DNA of 64,000 nt from Nocardia jejuensis NBRC 103114 (GCF_001613145.1 NZ_BDBU01000002.1:124001-188000); one strand, 5' to 3'. Shown: positions 1-8,634, numbered from the stretch's first letter. Program-made: numbers and translations. The notes: generated by a model from the letters alone, not told the origin.

Positions 1-84
1 GCCCCCGGATTCCTGCCCCAGGACAAGTGGCAGCCGCTGCTCATGACCCTGGCTCGCGGCATCCGGTTCCTGCCCGGACGCTGA
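1..84 (+). CDS. 3' end of an unidentified protein
   Basis: The window opens inside an open frame that reads 27 codons and stops with TGA at 82-84. The visible tail contains LARGIRF and ends in LPGR. Nothing in so short a piece identifies a family. A perfect hairpin follows directly, which supports a real gene end here. Confidence 0.5.
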   Translation, partial: APGFLPQDKWQPLLMTLARGIRFLPGR

Positions 85-90
85 ACCGAT

Positions 91-115
91 CGGCGCGGCA
101 TTCGGTGCCGCGCCG
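91..115. terminator. Hairpin terminator after the partial gene
   Basis: A perfect 10-bp inverted repeat (CGGCGCGGCA / TGCCGCGCCG) around a 5-nt loop lies 6 bases after the stop codon. No clear U-tract follows, as is common in high-GC actinobacteria. Confidence 0.55.
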
Positions 116-195
116 AGGTGTTCCCCTGTCCGGCACCGTCATTCGTGCGACCGTCCCGGGCTCACTAGGCTGGGGACGGTCGAAAGGATGTTCAC

Positions 196-1005
196 ATGTC
201 GCAGAGTCCACTCGCCTCCTCCGGACCGTGGGACGAGGTCGCCGAGCGGTACGACGACGCGGCCACCGAGGTCATGCGGCCGTTCTCGGCCCATGCCCTC
301 GCGCTCGCCGAGCTGTCGCCCGGGGCACACGTGGTCGATGTGGCGGCCGGACCCGGCACCCTCGCGATTCCCGCGGCCGCGCGGGTCGCACGGGTCAGTG
401 CCCTGGACTTCTCCCCGCTGATGATCGAGCGACTGGTGCGGCACGCCGAGGCGGCCGGACTCGACGCCATCGATGCCCGGGTCGGTGACGGTCAGGCCCT
501 GCCGTACGCCGAGGACAGTTTCGACGCCGGGTTCTCCCTCTTCGGTCTGATGTTCTTCCCCGATCGGGCCCGCGGATTCGCCGAACTGCACCGGGTCCTG
601 CGTCCCGGCGCGATCGCCGTCGTCTCGAGCTGGGCCCCGCTCGCGGACTCCTCGCTGATGACCCTGCTGTCCGGCGCGTTCCAGGCGGGCATCCCGGGTT
701 ACCCCGCGCCCCAGCCGAATCCGGAGAACCTGGAGAACCCCGAGGTGTTCGAGGCCGAGCTGCGCGCGGCGGGTTTCACCGAGGTGAGCGTGCGGGCGCA
801 CACCGAGTCGTTCGCCTACGACAGCGCCGAACAGCTGTGGGACAGGCTCACTCGCGGTAGTGCGCCACTGCAGTTGGCGCGCTCGCGTTTCGACGAGGAG
901 ACCTGGAAAGCGCAGGAGCACACCATGATCGAGTATCTGGCCGCACGCTACGAACCGAATCGGCCGCTCACCACCACGGCATATCTCGGCACCGGCCGCA
1001 AGTAG
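196..1005 (+). CDS. Class I SAM-dependent methyltransferase
   Basis: 269 residues. The Rossmann-like methyltransferase core is clear: motif I VVDVAAGPGT near residue 50, an acidic end of beta-2 (ALDFSP), and DARVGDGQALPYAEDSFD as motif II/III, followed by the LHRVLRPG segment typical of the UbiE/Methyltransf_11 group. It should transfer a methyl group from SAM to a small molecule; the substrate cannot be read from the sequence. The ATG at 196 has a good ribosome site (GAAAGGA, about 8 nt upstream). It stands alone, with a bidirectional terminator separating it from the convergent DUF779 gene. Confidence 0.85.
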   Translation: MSQSPLASSGPWDEVAERYDDAATEVMRPFSAHALALAELSPGAHVVDVAAGPGTLAIPAAARVARVSALDFSPLMIERLVRHAEAAGLDAIDARVGDGQALPYAEDSFDAGFSLFGLMFFPDRARGFAELHRVLRPGAIAVVSSWAPLADSSLMTLLSGAFQAGIPGYPAPQPNPENLENPEVFEAELRAAGFTEVSVRAHTESFAYDSAEQLWDRLTRGSAPLQLARSRFDEETWKAQEHTMIEYLAARYEPNRPLTTTAYLGTGRK

Positions 1006-1023
1006 GCGACCCGGCGCGGGGGC

Positions 1024-1061
1024 GGTGGGGCGACCGGCCACTCGGGGCCGGCCGCCCCACC
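1024..1061. terminator. Bidirectional terminator between convergent genes
   Basis: A 16-bp stem with one mismatch (arms 1024-1039 and 1046-1061) and a 6-nt loop lies between the stops of the methyltransferase (+) and the DUF779 gene (-), placed to terminate both. Confidence 0.7.
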
Positions 1062-1063
1062 CA

Positions 1064-1471
1064 TCATCCGGTCAGATCGGAGCCTCGTGAGGGCGCCGGA
1101 GCCGCTTCCAGCGCCGCCGTCTCGGCGTCCGTGAACAACCGCGACCTGATGATGAACCTGACTCCCTCGGGTGCTTCGAGGGAGAAGCCGTTACCGCGAC
1201 CCGGTGTCACGTCGACGGTGAGGTGGGTGTTGCGCCAGTGCTCGAACCGGTCGGCGGCGAGCCAGAACGAGGTGTCCGGGAAGACCCGCCCGAGCAGCAC
1301 GTCGGCCGCGCCCACCTGGAACTCGCCCAGCGGGTAGCACCGCGGCGAGCTGCCGTCGCAGCAGTCGCCGGACTGATGGAACAGCACCGGTCCGTGCTGG
1401 GCGATCAGCGCCTGCAAGGTCGTCGTCGCCCGGTCGGTGATGCCGACACGCGAAATAACTCCTGGCCTCAT
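1064..1471 (-). CDS. DUF779 domain protein
   Basis: 135 residues. The Cys-rich segment SGDCCDGSSPRCYP and the later FWLAADRFEHWRNTHLTVDV block are hallmarks of DUF779. Family members are small proteins usually encoded beside an NAD-dependent aldehyde or alcohol dehydrogenase; their own role is unknown, and the conserved Cys cluster suggests metal or thiol chemistry. The ATG at 1471 has a strong SD (GAGGAG). The neighbour upstream on the same strand is the kind of GAF regulator that normally controls such dehydrogenase loci, but no dehydrogenase lies between or beside them. Confidence 0.85.
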   Translation of the reverse strand: MRPGVISRVGITDRATTTLQALIAQHGPVLFHQSGDCCDGSSPRCYPLGEFQVGAADVLLGRVFPDTSFWLAADRFEHWRNTHLTVDVTPGRGNGFSLEAPEGVRFIIRSRLFTDAETAALEAAPAPSRGSDLTG

Positions 1472-1812
1472 CTCACTCCTCGAAGGTTGCTCGAATCCGC
1501 TGAACCACGTTGGGGGTCAGGCGAATTCGGGTCTGTCTCTCACCTTACGGAGTTCGGCGCCCGGCGCCCGGTTACGGTCAGCGTGGCGAATATTGGCACG
1601 ATTCGTCACCGGACCGGCACCCCGCGATTCAGCGGCCCGAACCGGTCCGCGGACGTGCGCGTTGCGGTGGTCGCGGGTGCGTGCGCGGCCGCCCGTGCCC
1701 GGCTCGGCATCGATCATGGTGCGGCTCCCGATCTCGGATCTTCCAGGACAGGGGGCCACTATGAACCGCGATGGTTGTCGAGAGGTTGGCGTGCGCGGCG
1801 TCGCCGAATCAT
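1472..1812. other. 341-base gap between DUF779 gene and GAF regulator
   Basis: I see no gene or recognisable gene remnant here. It presumably holds the promoter of the DUF779 gene. Open frames through it lack ribosome sites and family features. Confidence 0.5.
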
Positions 1813-3051
1813 TCACGCGCGCAAGGCGGAATGCAATCGGGCGGTGGCCAGGGCGCGTCGGCTGTCGCCTCGGGGCAGCAGTCGCGCCGCGTGCTCGTGC
1901 ACCGCGATATCGTCCGGGCAGCGCTGTCCCAGGCGCAGCGCGTGCTCCGGATTGTGGTCGGCCAGCACCGCGGTGCGCAGGCACACGTCCAGGTGCTCGC
2001 GCCACTGCACGATCCCGGGAATCTCCGAATCGGGTAGCAGCGGACCGCGATACAGCCGCACCGCGGTGGTCAGATCCCCGGATTCGAGAGCGGCCAACAG
2101 CTCGACGGCATCGCACGCGATGGGTTCGGTGAGCAGGTAGCGGCGGTCCGCGATTCGCCCGTCGGTGGCGCGCCGCAGCCGAGAGACATCGGCCTTGAGG
2201 GTGCTCGCGGACATCGAGCGGTCACCGTAGACGGCCTCGTGCAGGCGTTCCGGGGTGAAACCGTCGGGCTCGAGCGTCAACAGTGTCAGGATCTCCAGCT
2301 GGCGCGGGCGCATCGGAACCGGTGCGCCCTGCTTGTACAGGCGTGGGACGCCCAGGCATTCCAGGCGCGGGCCGCCGGGCGCCCGGGACGGCTCCAGGTC
2401 CAGCCGGGACTCGATGGCGGTGACCAGGGCACGCACGGTCGTCAGGATCATCGGATGTGAACGGTCCCAATAGGTCGAGAGATCCAGCAGTCCGAGCCGG
2501 CGTCCGTCGGCCGCGCGAATCGGGGCGCAGTAGCACACCCAGCCGTGCAGGGCTTCGACCAGGTGTTCCGCCGCCCACACCGTGCTGGGGCGACCGCTGT
2601 TGAGCGACAACGCGACTCCGCTGGTGCCCATGTAGGGCTCGTCCCAGCAGCCGCCCGGTGCGAGGTTGACCCCCTCGGCCCGGCGGCGCAGCGCTCGGTC
2701 GCCACAGCTGAACAGCACCGTGCCCGCCTCGTCGGTGACGATCGCGATCATCCCGGCGTCCTCGGTGATGGCGCGCAGCTCGCCCGCCATCCGCGTCACC
2801 GGTGCGCGCAACGGCGAATCGGCCCAGCGCGAACCGAATTCGTCGCGATCCATCGAGGGAGCGACGGCGCGCAGGGGATCGACCGTGCGCAGTGAGCGTT
2901 CCCACGATTCGATCACCTCCGCCCGCAGCACCGTGTCCTCGCGGCCGGTCCCGGCCGCCCGCGCCGTCACACGTCCCATCCCGGCCGCCCAACGCGCCCA
3001 CTGCTTCTCGAGCTCCGCACGCTGGGCCGATATGGCGGGCACCTGTGTCAT
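1813..3051 (-). CDS. GAF-domain transcriptional regulator (aldehyde/alcohol-dehydrogenase type)
   Basis: 412 residues from the ATG at 3051, chosen for its SD (GAGGAG 8 nt upstream); the frame stays open 78 codons further but that extension reads as Arg/Ala-rich shadow. The N-terminal half has the GAF-type sensor seen in AcoR-like actinobacterial regulators (SWERSL, VLFSCGDRAL, CWDEPYMGTSGVALSL, VCYCAPIRA). The C-terminal part has a winged-helix segment (RPRQLEILTLLTL ... STLKADVSRLRR) followed by a BTAD-like helical tail. Such proteins usually sit next to, and regulate, an aldehyde dehydrogenase plus a DUF779 gene. Here only the DUF779 partner is present. Confidence 0.75.
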   Translation of the reverse strand: MTQVPAISAQRAELEKQWARWAAGMGRVTARAAGTGREDTVLRAEVIESWERSLRTVDPLRAVAPSMDRDEFGSRWADSPLRAPVTRMAGELRAITEDAGMIAIVTDEAGTVLFSCGDRALRRRAEGVNLAPGGCWDEPYMGTSGVALSLNSGRPSTVWAAEHLVEALHGWVCYCAPIRAADGRRLGLLDLSTYWDRSHPMILTTVRALVTAIESRLDLEPSRAPGGPRLECLGVPRLYKQGAPVPMRPRQLEILTLLTLEPDGFTPERLHEAVYGDRSMSASTLKADVSRLRRATDGRIADRRYLLTEPIACDAVELLAALESGDLTTAVRLYRGPLLPDSEIPGIVQWREHLDVCLRTAVLADHNPEHALRLGQRCPDDIAVHEHAARLLPRGDSRRALATARLHSALRA

Positions 3052-3366
3052 CGCGCAAACTCCTCGCACTACCACCGGACTTGCGATATCCCATGATGGC
3101 GCGGCCTCCCGCCGCACGGACGTCATTCGGCGCACCGATCGCGTAATTCCCGTGCGATTGGCTTCGCAGTGTTCGCTGCCGCGCTGCCCGCCGTCCGCGC
3201 ATCCCGCCGCTGATCTCGCTGCGGCACAGCGCCGTATGTCGATGTGGACGGTCGAACAGGCTGGTACCGAGCCGATCTCGATCAACTCGGCTGTGCTTCG
3301 TGTTTGACGGCGGCGCGATGAGGCATTACGTCACCAAGTGGACCGAACTCGACCAGGAGGTTTCAG

Positions 3367-4134
3367 ATGTCGGGTGCAATGACAGCGATAATCGTCGTAC
3401 TGGTGGTGATCGTGGCGGCGGCGGTGATCGCGTTCGTGATGCTGCCGCAGATGCGCAGCCGGAAGCTGCGCGACACGTTCGGAACCGAATACGACCGGGC
3501 CGTACAGGAGTCGGACAGCCGTCGCGAGGCCGAGCGCGAGCTGGCCGAGCGCAAGCGCCGCCATGAGGAGCTGCCCCTGCGTGAGCTGCCCGCCGAGGAC
3601 AAGCGCCGCTACGAGATGCAGTGGTCGCATGTGCAGGAGCAGTTCATCGACGATCCGGCGGGAGCGTTGAACGCCGCGGATCAGCTGCTCACCCAGGTGA
3701 TGCGTGAACGTGGTTACCCCACAGAGAGTTTCGACCAGCAGGTCGCGGATCTGTCCGTGGAGCACGCGGGTCCGCTGGACCGCTTCCGCGCCGCGCACGG
3801 CACCGCGCAGCGGGCGGGCCGGGGCGAGGTCTCGACCGAGGACATGCGGACGGCGCTGGTGAACTACCGCGAGCTGGTCCTGGATGTGCTGGGTAACGGT
3901 CATTCCGAGCAGTCGAGTCCCGATCGCACTCCCACGCCCGACCGCGCGGAGACCGCTCCCGAGCGGGTTCAGTCACCGGTATCGGATCGCTCGCAGGTGT
4001 CGGACCTCGATATTCGACCCGAGGCCGCGGCACACGACCGTACCGATGGGACAGCGGGTCGTACCGAGAACATCCCCGCGGACTACATCGAGCCGGGGCG
4101 CAACCGCACCGAGCCCGCCACGCACAACAAGTAA
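3367..4134 (+). CDS. Membrane-anchored coiled protein, paralogue of the next gene
   Basis: 255 residues. Residues 5-27 form a transmembrane anchor (TAIIVVLVVIVAAAVIAFV), then an Arg/Glu-rich coiled stretch, then a conserved domain (MQWSHVQEQFIDDPAGALNAADQLL ... RTALVNYRELV), then a low-complexity acidic tail. The start has a textbook SD (AGGAGG). Family function is unknown. The next gene shares the WxxVQxQFxDDPxxAxxxAD core, so the pair is probably an ancient duplication in which one copy is anchored in the membrane and the other is soluble. The 3' end has been duplicated in tandem (see the repeat). Confidence 0.7.
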   Translation: MSGAMTAIIVVLVVIVAAAVIAFVMLPQMRSRKLRDTFGTEYDRAVQESDSRREAERELAERKRRHEELPLRELPAEDKRRYEMQWSHVQEQFIDDPAGALNAADQLLTQVMRERGYPTESFDQQVADLSVEHAGPLDRFRAAHGTAQRAGRGEVSTEDMRTALVNYRELVLDVLGNGHSEQSSPDRTPTPDRAETAPERVQSPVSDRSQVSDLDIRPEAAAHDRTDGTAGRTENIPADYIEPGRNRTEPATHNK

Positions 4135-4156
4135 GCCCGCCACGCACAACAAGTAA
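4113..4156 (+). repeat. Perfect 22-bp tandem duplication spanning a stop codon
   Basis: Units 4113-4134 and 4135-4156 are identical. The first ends exactly with the TAA of the membrane-anchored protein, so the second recreates the last codons and the stop just downstream. It lies 27 bases before the next gene. It looks like a recent replication-slippage or repair duplication. Confidence 0.9.
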
Positions 4157-4183
4157 TTCGCTCGACAATTCAGAGGTGAACAC

Positions 4184-4957
4184 ATGAGTACACACGACAC
4201 CAGCGCCAAGAATATCGGCACCGACGACGCGATCATCGGCACGGACGAGGAGAACTCGAGGGGAGTGCGCGCCCCGGGCACGCATCCGGAGACCTCGCAG
4301 TTCGACCGCGCGGACGCCGACCGGACCTGGGCGGAGGATCCGGAAGCGGATTCGGCTCTGGATCCGGATCGTCGTGATCCCGAGGGGCTCGACAGCGCGC
4401 GGCTGAATTCCGAGCAGTCCGACCCCGAGCGGCTCACGCACGGTGAGTCCGCACGCGATGACATCGAGGCGGGTGGGGTCGGGCACACCGGCACCGAACG
4501 CCTCGACACCGAACGCCTCGACGGCGAAAGCTCCACCGAGTTCTCGAACGATTCGAACTCGGCTCCGGGCTATGACTCGCCCCAGAGCACACGGTACGAC
4601 TCGTTGTCGGGCGTCGACTCCGCGCCCAGCCCGGGTACCGGCTCCGTTCCCGCTGCGGGCGATGACGGTAGCCGACTGCTCGCCGAGGCCGATCAGCGCC
4701 GTTTGCGCGAGGAGTGGCGCGAGGTGCAGACCCAGTTCGTGGACGACCCGAAGGACGCGGTCTCGCGGGCCGACACTCTGGTCGACGATGCGATCCGTCA
4801 GCTGACCGACAGTTGCGCTCAGCGTCGTCAGCAGCTCGAAAGTGGTTGGTCACAGGGGCAGGACGTGGACACCGAGGCCCTGCGCCAGGCGCTGCGCGGT
4901 TACCGCGACCTGTTCGATCAGTTGGTCGGCACGGCGTCGGTCGCCAAGAACATATAG
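4184..4957 (+). CDS. Soluble acidic protein, paralogue of the membrane-anchored upstream gene
   Basis: 257 residues from an ATG with SD GAGGTG. The first 165 residues are low complexity (Asp, Glu, Ser, Pro), include a short tandem TERLD/TERLD repeat, and are probably disordered. Residues about 165-255 carry the domain shared with the upstream protein (EEWREVQTQFVDDPKDAVSRADTLVDDA ... RQALRGYRDLFDQLVG), with the middle of the domain shortened. There is no membrane segment. The last 40 bases overlap the convergent SnoaL-like gene. The two paralogues form an apparent operon. Function is unknown. Confidence 0.65.
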   Translation: MSTHDTSAKNIGTDDAIIGTDEENSRGVRAPGTHPETSQFDRADADRTWAEDPEADSALDPDRRDPEGLDSARLNSEQSDPERLTHGESARDDIEAGGVGHTGTERLDTERLDGESSTEFSNDSNSAPGYDSPQSTRYDSLSGVDSAPSPGTGSVPAAGDDGSRLLAEADQRRLREEWREVQTQFVDDPKDAVSRADTLVDDAIRQLTDSCAQRRQQLESGWSQGQDVDTEALRQALRGYRDLFDQLVGTASVAKNI

Positions 4958-5364
4958 CTCTTCTCCTCGACCCGCTGGCGGATGCGCCAGCGGTCGTCGA
5001 CGCGCACGAAGCTGTCGAGGTACCAGAGGCCGCAGAGCATGAGCCGCTGGTGCCCGTCGTCCCCGGCCAGGAGCATCGGGTTGTGGCACATGGTGCGGGC
5101 CGAGGCCCGGTCACCGTCGATCTCGATCGAGGAATTGCTCACCAGGTGCTGAAAGGCCGGGAAATTCGGCATCACCGAGGCCAGGAACTTCTTGGTGGAC
5201 TCCAGATCTCCGGCCGGTCCGCCCATGGCCGTGTAATCGATCCGGGCGTCGGCGGTGAACAGCTCGTCCAGCAGTTCCCACTGGTGGGTGTCCACCGCGT
5301 GCGAATAGCGCACCAGCAGATCCTGAATTTCGAGTCGATCCGAGATTTCCTGCAGGGACAGCAT
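4918..5364 (-). CDS. SnoaL-like / NTF2-fold protein
   Basis: 148 residues. The opening LQEISDRLEIQDLLVRYSHAVDTHQWELLDELFTADARIDY is the standard start of SnoaL_4-type NTF2-fold proteins, which include polyketide cyclases, scytalone dehydratase relatives and hydroxylating enzymes. The SD is GGAGG. It lies downstream of, and in the same direction as, an FAD monooxygenase, suggesting joint action on an aromatic or polyketide-like compound. The substrate cannot be inferred. Its 3' end overlaps the convergent acidic protein gene by 40 bp. Confidence 0.8.
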   Translation of the reverse strand: MLSLQEISDRLEIQDLLVRYSHAVDTHQWELLDELFTADARIDYTAMGGPAGDLESTKKFLASVMPNFPAFQHLVSNSSIEIDGDRASARTMCHNPMLLAGDDGHQRLMLCGLWYLDSFVRVDDRWRIRQRVEEKSYMFLATDAVPTN

Positions 5365-5506
5365 GGAGGGCCTCCGATAATGCTGATACGTGTTTCAGTT
5401 CGGTGCCCGAGCGTACGACGACCCGCCCGATGATCTTGCTGTTTCCCGAGTTATAGACAGCGGCAATGGAACTCGTCGGAACGCTGCCCAGCTCGTCCTG
5501 GTCGGA

Positions 5507-6700
5507 CTAGACGTATGCCGCGGCCTCGATGGTGCGGGCGACCTTCTGCGGAGCGCCGCCGATGAGCCCACGCCACGGCAGGTACGGCAGCAGCCGCACG
5601 TTCAGGTCCCGCACGCGGATCATCGTGCGGCTGTTCGGCGCGTACCAGCCGCCCACGCCCTCGGCGAACTTCTGACAGGCATCGACCATGGGCCGCATCT
5701 CCCGCTCGTATCCGGCGAACGCCGCGGTGTGCTCGCCCGCGGCGGTCGCCAGCTGTCCGGCCAGCACGTACGCGCCGACCAGTGACAGGTTCGCGCCCTG
5801 TCCGGAGAGCGGGGAGGCGCAGTACCCGGCGTCCCCGACGAGCGCGACACGGCCCGTCGACCAGGACCGCATGCGGATCTGGGCCATCGCATCGAAGTAG
5901 AAGTCCTGTGCCGCAGGCAGTTCCGCCAAGAGTCGCGGCACCTCCCAGCCCTGTCCGGCGAAGGTGTCGCACAGGATGCGGCGCTGCGCCGCGCCGTCGC
6001 GGTAGTCGTGGTCGATCGGATCCGAGGCCCACGCGAAAATCGCCTTGGCCTGGGTGTTGTGGCGGGCGCTGTAGCTGCCGGCGATGGTGCCGGGGGTGTT
6101 GTAGTCGTACTCCCAGTGATCCAGATTCAGCAGGTTGGGCGTGGTGTAGATCGCGATGTAGTAGCCCATGTGCCGCAGGAAGTCCGATTCCGGACCGAAG
6201 GCGAGCCTGCGGGTGTGAGAGTGGACGCCGTCCGCGCCGATCACCAGATCGAAGGTGCGCGCGGGGGAGTGCTCGAAGGTGACGTGGACGCCGTCCTGGT
6301 CCTGGACCATCGCCGTGATGGAATCTCCGAAGAGATAGTCGACCTTGTCGCTGGTGGCGTCGTACAGCACCTGCGCCAGGTCGCCGCGCTGAATCTCGGT
6401 GTCGCCGTTGGCTCCCACCCCGTTGAACACCTCACTGCTGATACTGGCGCGCACCGTGCCGTGCACGTCCACGTACGAGGTGCCGCGCTTGCCGGTGCTC
6501 GCCGCCTGGACCCGCTCGAGCAGCCCCATGCGCCGCACGATCTCCGTCGCGGTGCCCAGCACGTCGATGGCCTGCCCGCCCTGCCGCAGGGCCGGGGCCT
6601 TCTCGACGATCGTCGGCGTGAAGCCGTAGCGCTCGAGCCAGAAGGCGAGCGCGGGCCCGGCGATGCTCGCGCCGGAGATCAGGACGTTGTGATTGGTCAT
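5507..6700 (-). CDS. FAD-dependent monooxygenase (PHBH / TetX-like)
   Basis: 397 residues from the ATG at 6700 (MTNHNVLISG); upstream in-frame ATGs are possible, but this one places the FAD-binding GxSxxGP motif at the usual distance. Motifs: ISGASIAGPALAFWLERYG (dinucleotide fold), the DG motif VIGADGVHS, and the second FAD motif VALVGDAGYCASPLSGQGANLSLVGAYVL. These are diagnostic of class A flavin monooxygenases that hydroxylate aromatic or polyketide substrates using NAD(P)H and O2. It is divergent from a TetR gene, with an operator-like palindrome between them, so it is probably repressed by that TetR. Confidence 0.88.
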   Translation of the reverse strand: MTNHNVLISGASIAGPALAFWLERYGFTPTIVEKAPALRQGGQAIDVLGTATEIVRRMGLLERVQAASTGKRGTSYVDVHGTVRASISSEVFNGVGANGDTEIQRGDLAQVLYDATSDKVDYLFGDSITAMVQDQDGVHVTFEHSPARTFDLVIGADGVHSHTRRLAFGPESDFLRHMGYYIAIYTTPNLLNLDHWEYDYNTPGTIAGSYSARHNTQAKAIFAWASDPIDHDYRDGAAQRRILCDTFAGQGWEVPRLLAELPAAQDFYFDAMAQIRMRSWSTGRVALVGDAGYCASPLSGQGANLSLVGAYVLAGQLATAAGEHTAAFAGYEREMRPMVDACQKFAEGVGGWYAPNSRTMIRVRDLNVRLLPYLPWRGLIGGAPQKVARTIEAAAYV

Positions 6701-6735
6701 CTCTCGCATGTCCGCCACGGTAACCATCGTTTGGG

Positions 6736-6754
6736 CATTTGTGCAAGACAAATG
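6736..6754. promoter_or_regulatory. Operator-like palindrome between FAD monooxygenase and TetR
   Basis: Perfect 7-bp arms CATTTGT and ACAAATG around a 5-nt spacer, with another CAAATG half-site at 6762-6767. It lies 36 bp from the monooxygenase start and 29 bp from the TetR start, the expected place for a TetR operator controlling both genes. It is AT-rich against its surroundings. Confidence 0.7.
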
Positions 6755-6783
6755 TCTGAGGCAAATGCGCTACAGTGTCGGGC

Positions 6784-7353
6784 ATGGGAAATCGCGAGGA
6801 TCTACTGGCCGGCGCCCGCCGATGCCTGTTCGAGAAGGGGTATGCCCGCACCACCGTGCGCGATATCGCCACCGCCTCCGGGGTGAGCATGGCGGCGATC
6901 GGCTATCACTTCGGCTCGAAGGAGGCGCTGCTCACCGCCGCGTTGTCCGAGGCGACCCGGGAATGGGGAGTCGATCTCGCTCGCGCGCTGGAGAATTCGG
7001 GCGACTCCGAATCGGACCCGCTGCGGCGCTTCGCGAACCGATGGGAAGTGGTTCGCGACTCGATCGCCACCCATCGCGGGGTGTGGGCCGCCACGTTCGA
7101 TGCCCTGTCCCACCCCGAAACCCGCGAACAGTTGGCAACCGTTGTGCTGGAAGCGCGTTCGGGTCTGGCCCGGCTCTTCGAGGGGGTGGACGATGTGGAT
7201 CCCGATGCCGCGCGGAGTCTCGGGGCGATGTATCAAGCGCTGCTCATCGGCGTCGCGGCCCAATATCTCATCGATCCCGACAGCGCCCCCACGGAGGCGG
7301 CTCTGGCCGAGGGCGTCGGATTGATCATGCGGCCCAACGGAATCGGGGAATAG
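6784..7353 (+). CDS. TetR family repressor
   Basis: 189 residues from the ATG at 6784; a GTG three codons earlier is an alternative. The N-terminal HTH is typical: AGARRCLFEKGYARTTVRDIATASGVSMAAIGYHFGSKEALL. The C-terminal ligand domain is not diagnostic. Divergent orientation from the FAD monooxygenase/SnoaL pair and the intervening palindrome indicate local control of that pair. Confidence 0.88.
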   Translation: MGNREDLLAGARRCLFEKGYARTTVRDIATASGVSMAAIGYHFGSKEALLTAALSEATREWGVDLARALENSGDSESDPLRRFANRWEVVRDSIATHRGVWAATFDALSHPETREQLATVVLEARSGLARLFEGVDDVDPDAARSLGAMYQALLIGVAAQYLIDPDSAPTEAALAEGVGLIMRPNGIGE

Positions 7354-7656
7354 ACTGGGTGGTCCGGGACGCTGTGGTGTGCTGGGCGTGCTGACAGGTT
7401 CGATACTGGCCGGTGTGGTTGCTGCCAGCGATCCGCTACCGGGCGGTCGTGTGCTGCGCGCGTCGGCCGCGGTGGCTGTCGTGGCTCTGGCCAGCACCGG
7501 CGCGGCCGGGGGTAGATTCGTCGGCTCCGTGCGTCGTTCGGCGCCAGTTTTGCGGTGATGTCAGCGATTTCCCGGAGAACGGGTCGGCGTGTCTGCCCGA
7601 ATTGTCTTGTTGGTTAAGATGGCGTGGGTAAAATGGCTGCAGGATAGGTAGTTTCG
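7354..7656. other. 303-base gap before the terpene synthase
   Basis: No convincing gene. A 59-codon hydrophobic frame (GTG at 7379, stop at 7556-7558) could be a small membrane peptide but has no ribosome site, so I do not call it. The end of the gap is AT-richer and should hold the terpene-synthase promoter. Confidence 0.4.
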
Positions 7657-8634
7657 ATGGAAGCTTACGAATTCTTCATGCCGTTCGATCCCGCGGGGGC
7701 CAACCCCGCGGAGGTCGAGGCCGAAGCCGGGATGTGGGCGTGGCTCGTGCAATACGGGCTCATACCTACCGAATTGACGCGTCGGCGAATGGAGCGCACC
7801 CGACCGACGCGGATGTACGCGCTGTGGTGCCCCCGCGCGGACGTCGAGTCGTTGACGCTGCTGAGTCAGTACTGCGCCTGGGCCTTCGTGGTCGACGACC
7901 AATTCGACATCGAGATCCCCGACCCGCAACGGTGTTTGGATGCCGTGCGGGCGCTGATCGCGGTGCTGGACGGTAGCGAGCCACAGGGTGTGCTGGCCGT
8001 GGCGCTCGCCGATCTCTGGAAACGCCTGTCGCACGGGCGATCCACCGACTGGCGAGAGAGCGTGCGCGACGAGATGCGCAGCTGGCTCTGGACCTACTAC
8101 GCCGAGAGCGTGGGCCGCCTCTCGGGCAACCTGCCCGATCTCGAGACCTATCGCGCGCATCGGCGAGATGGTGTGGCGCTGTTCGTGTTCCTGGACATCA
8201 GCGAAATCGCCGAGGGCGTGGATCTGTCGCCCGGCGCGCGCCATCTGCCCGCCATGAAGAGTCTGCGTGAAGCCGCGGTCGAGCATATGGGCCTGTTCAA
8301 CGATGTGCTCTCGGTCGCCTCGGACGAAGCATCGGGCTATCTGTACAACTCGGTGCTGCTGGCCGAATACCACTACGGCCACACCCGTACTCAGTCCCTG
8401 GAACTGGTCAACGGCATGCTCACCGAGTGCGTGGATCGGATGACCGATGCCCGCAAGCGGCTCGCCATCGAGCTCGACGACGCGGGCCTGGACGGCGAGG
8501 ATCGCGCCGACACGCTGGCCACCGCACACAATTACACGATCTACGTGCGGGCCAACTTCGACTACCACTATCAAGCCGCCCGATACACCAGCGCACCTCA
8601 GGAGGCGCTCGAGCACGGCTCGCCGCTCACCTGA
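7657..8634 (+). CDS. Class I terpene synthase
   Basis: 325 residues, the usual size of a bacterial single-domain terpene cyclase. The metal-binding DDxxD is D80-D-Q-F-D84, the pyrophosphate-sensor Arg is R169 (46 residues before the NSE motif, as usual), the NSE-type motif is N215-D-V-L-S219-V-A-S-D223-E224, and the RY pair is R309-Y310. In the NSE motif the third metal ligand falls on Asp223 where Glu is usual, with Glu224 beside it. The enzyme should ionise and cyclise a linear prenyl diphosphate. The adjacent GGPP-type synthase hints at a diterpene, but C15 use cannot be excluded. Product unknown. Confidence 0.9.
   Translation: MEAYEFFMPFDPAGANPAEVEAEAGMWAWLVQYGLIPTELTRRRMERTRPTRMYALWCPRADVESLTLLSQYCAWAFVVDDQFDIEIPDPQRCLDAVRALIAVLDGSEPQGVLAVALADLWKRLSHGRSTDWRESVRDEMRSWLWTYYAESVGRLSGNLPDLETYRAHRRDGVALFVFLDISEIAEGVDLSPGARHLPAMKSLREAAVEHMGLFNDVLSVASDEASGYLYNSVLLAEYHYGHTRTQSLELVNGMLTECVDRMTDARKRLAIELDDAGLDGEDRADTLATAHNYTIYVRANFDYHYQAARYTSAPQEALEHGSPLT

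Noticed and set aside
7379..7558. 59-codon hydrophobic frame before the terpene synthase
   Set aside because: No ribosome site and no family; could be chance in a 303-base gap.
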